A stretch of 64,000 nucleotides of DNA, from NCBI RefSeq assembly GCF_000224145.3, contig NC_020170.2, positions 3,054,646-3,118,645 on the forward strand, given 5' to 3'. Source of the stretch: Ciona intestinalis (Eukaryota; Chordata; Ascidiacea; Phlebobranchia; Cionidae). The translations under genes and the position numbers were made by a program. Below, in pieces: positions 63,984 to 64,000 of the stretch (position 1 is its first letter; each line of letters begins with the position of its first letter). The notes below the pieces were generated by a model. The model saw only the letters and a list, made by a program, of their open reading frames with translations. It was not told the origin of the DNA and did not search any database.

Positions 63984-64000
63984 CTGGGGAGTTAAGAAGT

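Overview
The window is a gene-bearing stretch of an AT-rich, intron-rich animal genome, most probably an ascidian of the genus Ciona. Three things point there: short GT-AG introns; dense small repeats (a MITE with a TAGTAGGGTGGGG terminus and a composite SINE, both of which resemble Ciona families from memory); and a gene set of chordate type but with invertebrate divergence. The species cannot be fixed by eye. There are two assembly gaps (2308-2357 and 48282-48386), both in introns. No virus-like element was recognised.

Layout. 17-6220 (-): an acyl-CoA thioesterase of the ACOT11/ACOT12 type, with both hotdog domains present and the START end outside the window. 10158-11303 (-): an intronless Jun/AP-1 gene with a probable 1.7 kb 3' UTR holding AU-rich nonamers, and a CRE-CCAAT-TATA promoter near 11.9-12.0 kb. 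12-27.9 kb: about 16 kb with no gene that I can support, rich in MITEs and holding eight further perfect TGACGTCA sites (a ninth is in the Jun promoter). 27936-33410 (-): a coiled-coil, single-pass membrane protein like EFCAB14, apparently without its EF-hands. 34700-38709 (+): B4GALT7, the second enzyme of the glycosaminoglycan linker. 40725-43821 (+): a secreted fibrinogen-domain lectin with a complete six-cysteine trefoil domain inserted inside the fibrinogen fold. 45046-59033 (+): an EPS15 homologue of 17 exons with two EH domains, coiled coil, DPF repeats and two UIMs. 60402-63983 (-): the 3' part of a ZSWIM2-type E3 ubiquitin ligase (ZZ finger, RING-H2, long tail).

Exon models were built by hand from splice sites. 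The phases close perfectly for ACOT (1095 nt in window), B4GALT7 (960 nt), the trefoil lectin (1107 nt from the inner ATG) and EPS15 (2529 nt). The ZSWIM2 model has one exon whose length breaks the frame.

No shared operon or pathway links the genes; they are separate eukaryotic units. EFCAB14-like and B4GALT7 are divergent, and EPS15 and ZSWIM2 are convergent. The most novel items are the trefoil-in-fibrinogen lectin, encoded with two symmetric phase-1 exons whose skipping would restore an ordinary fibrinogen domain, and the dense array of palindromic CRE sites beside Jun.
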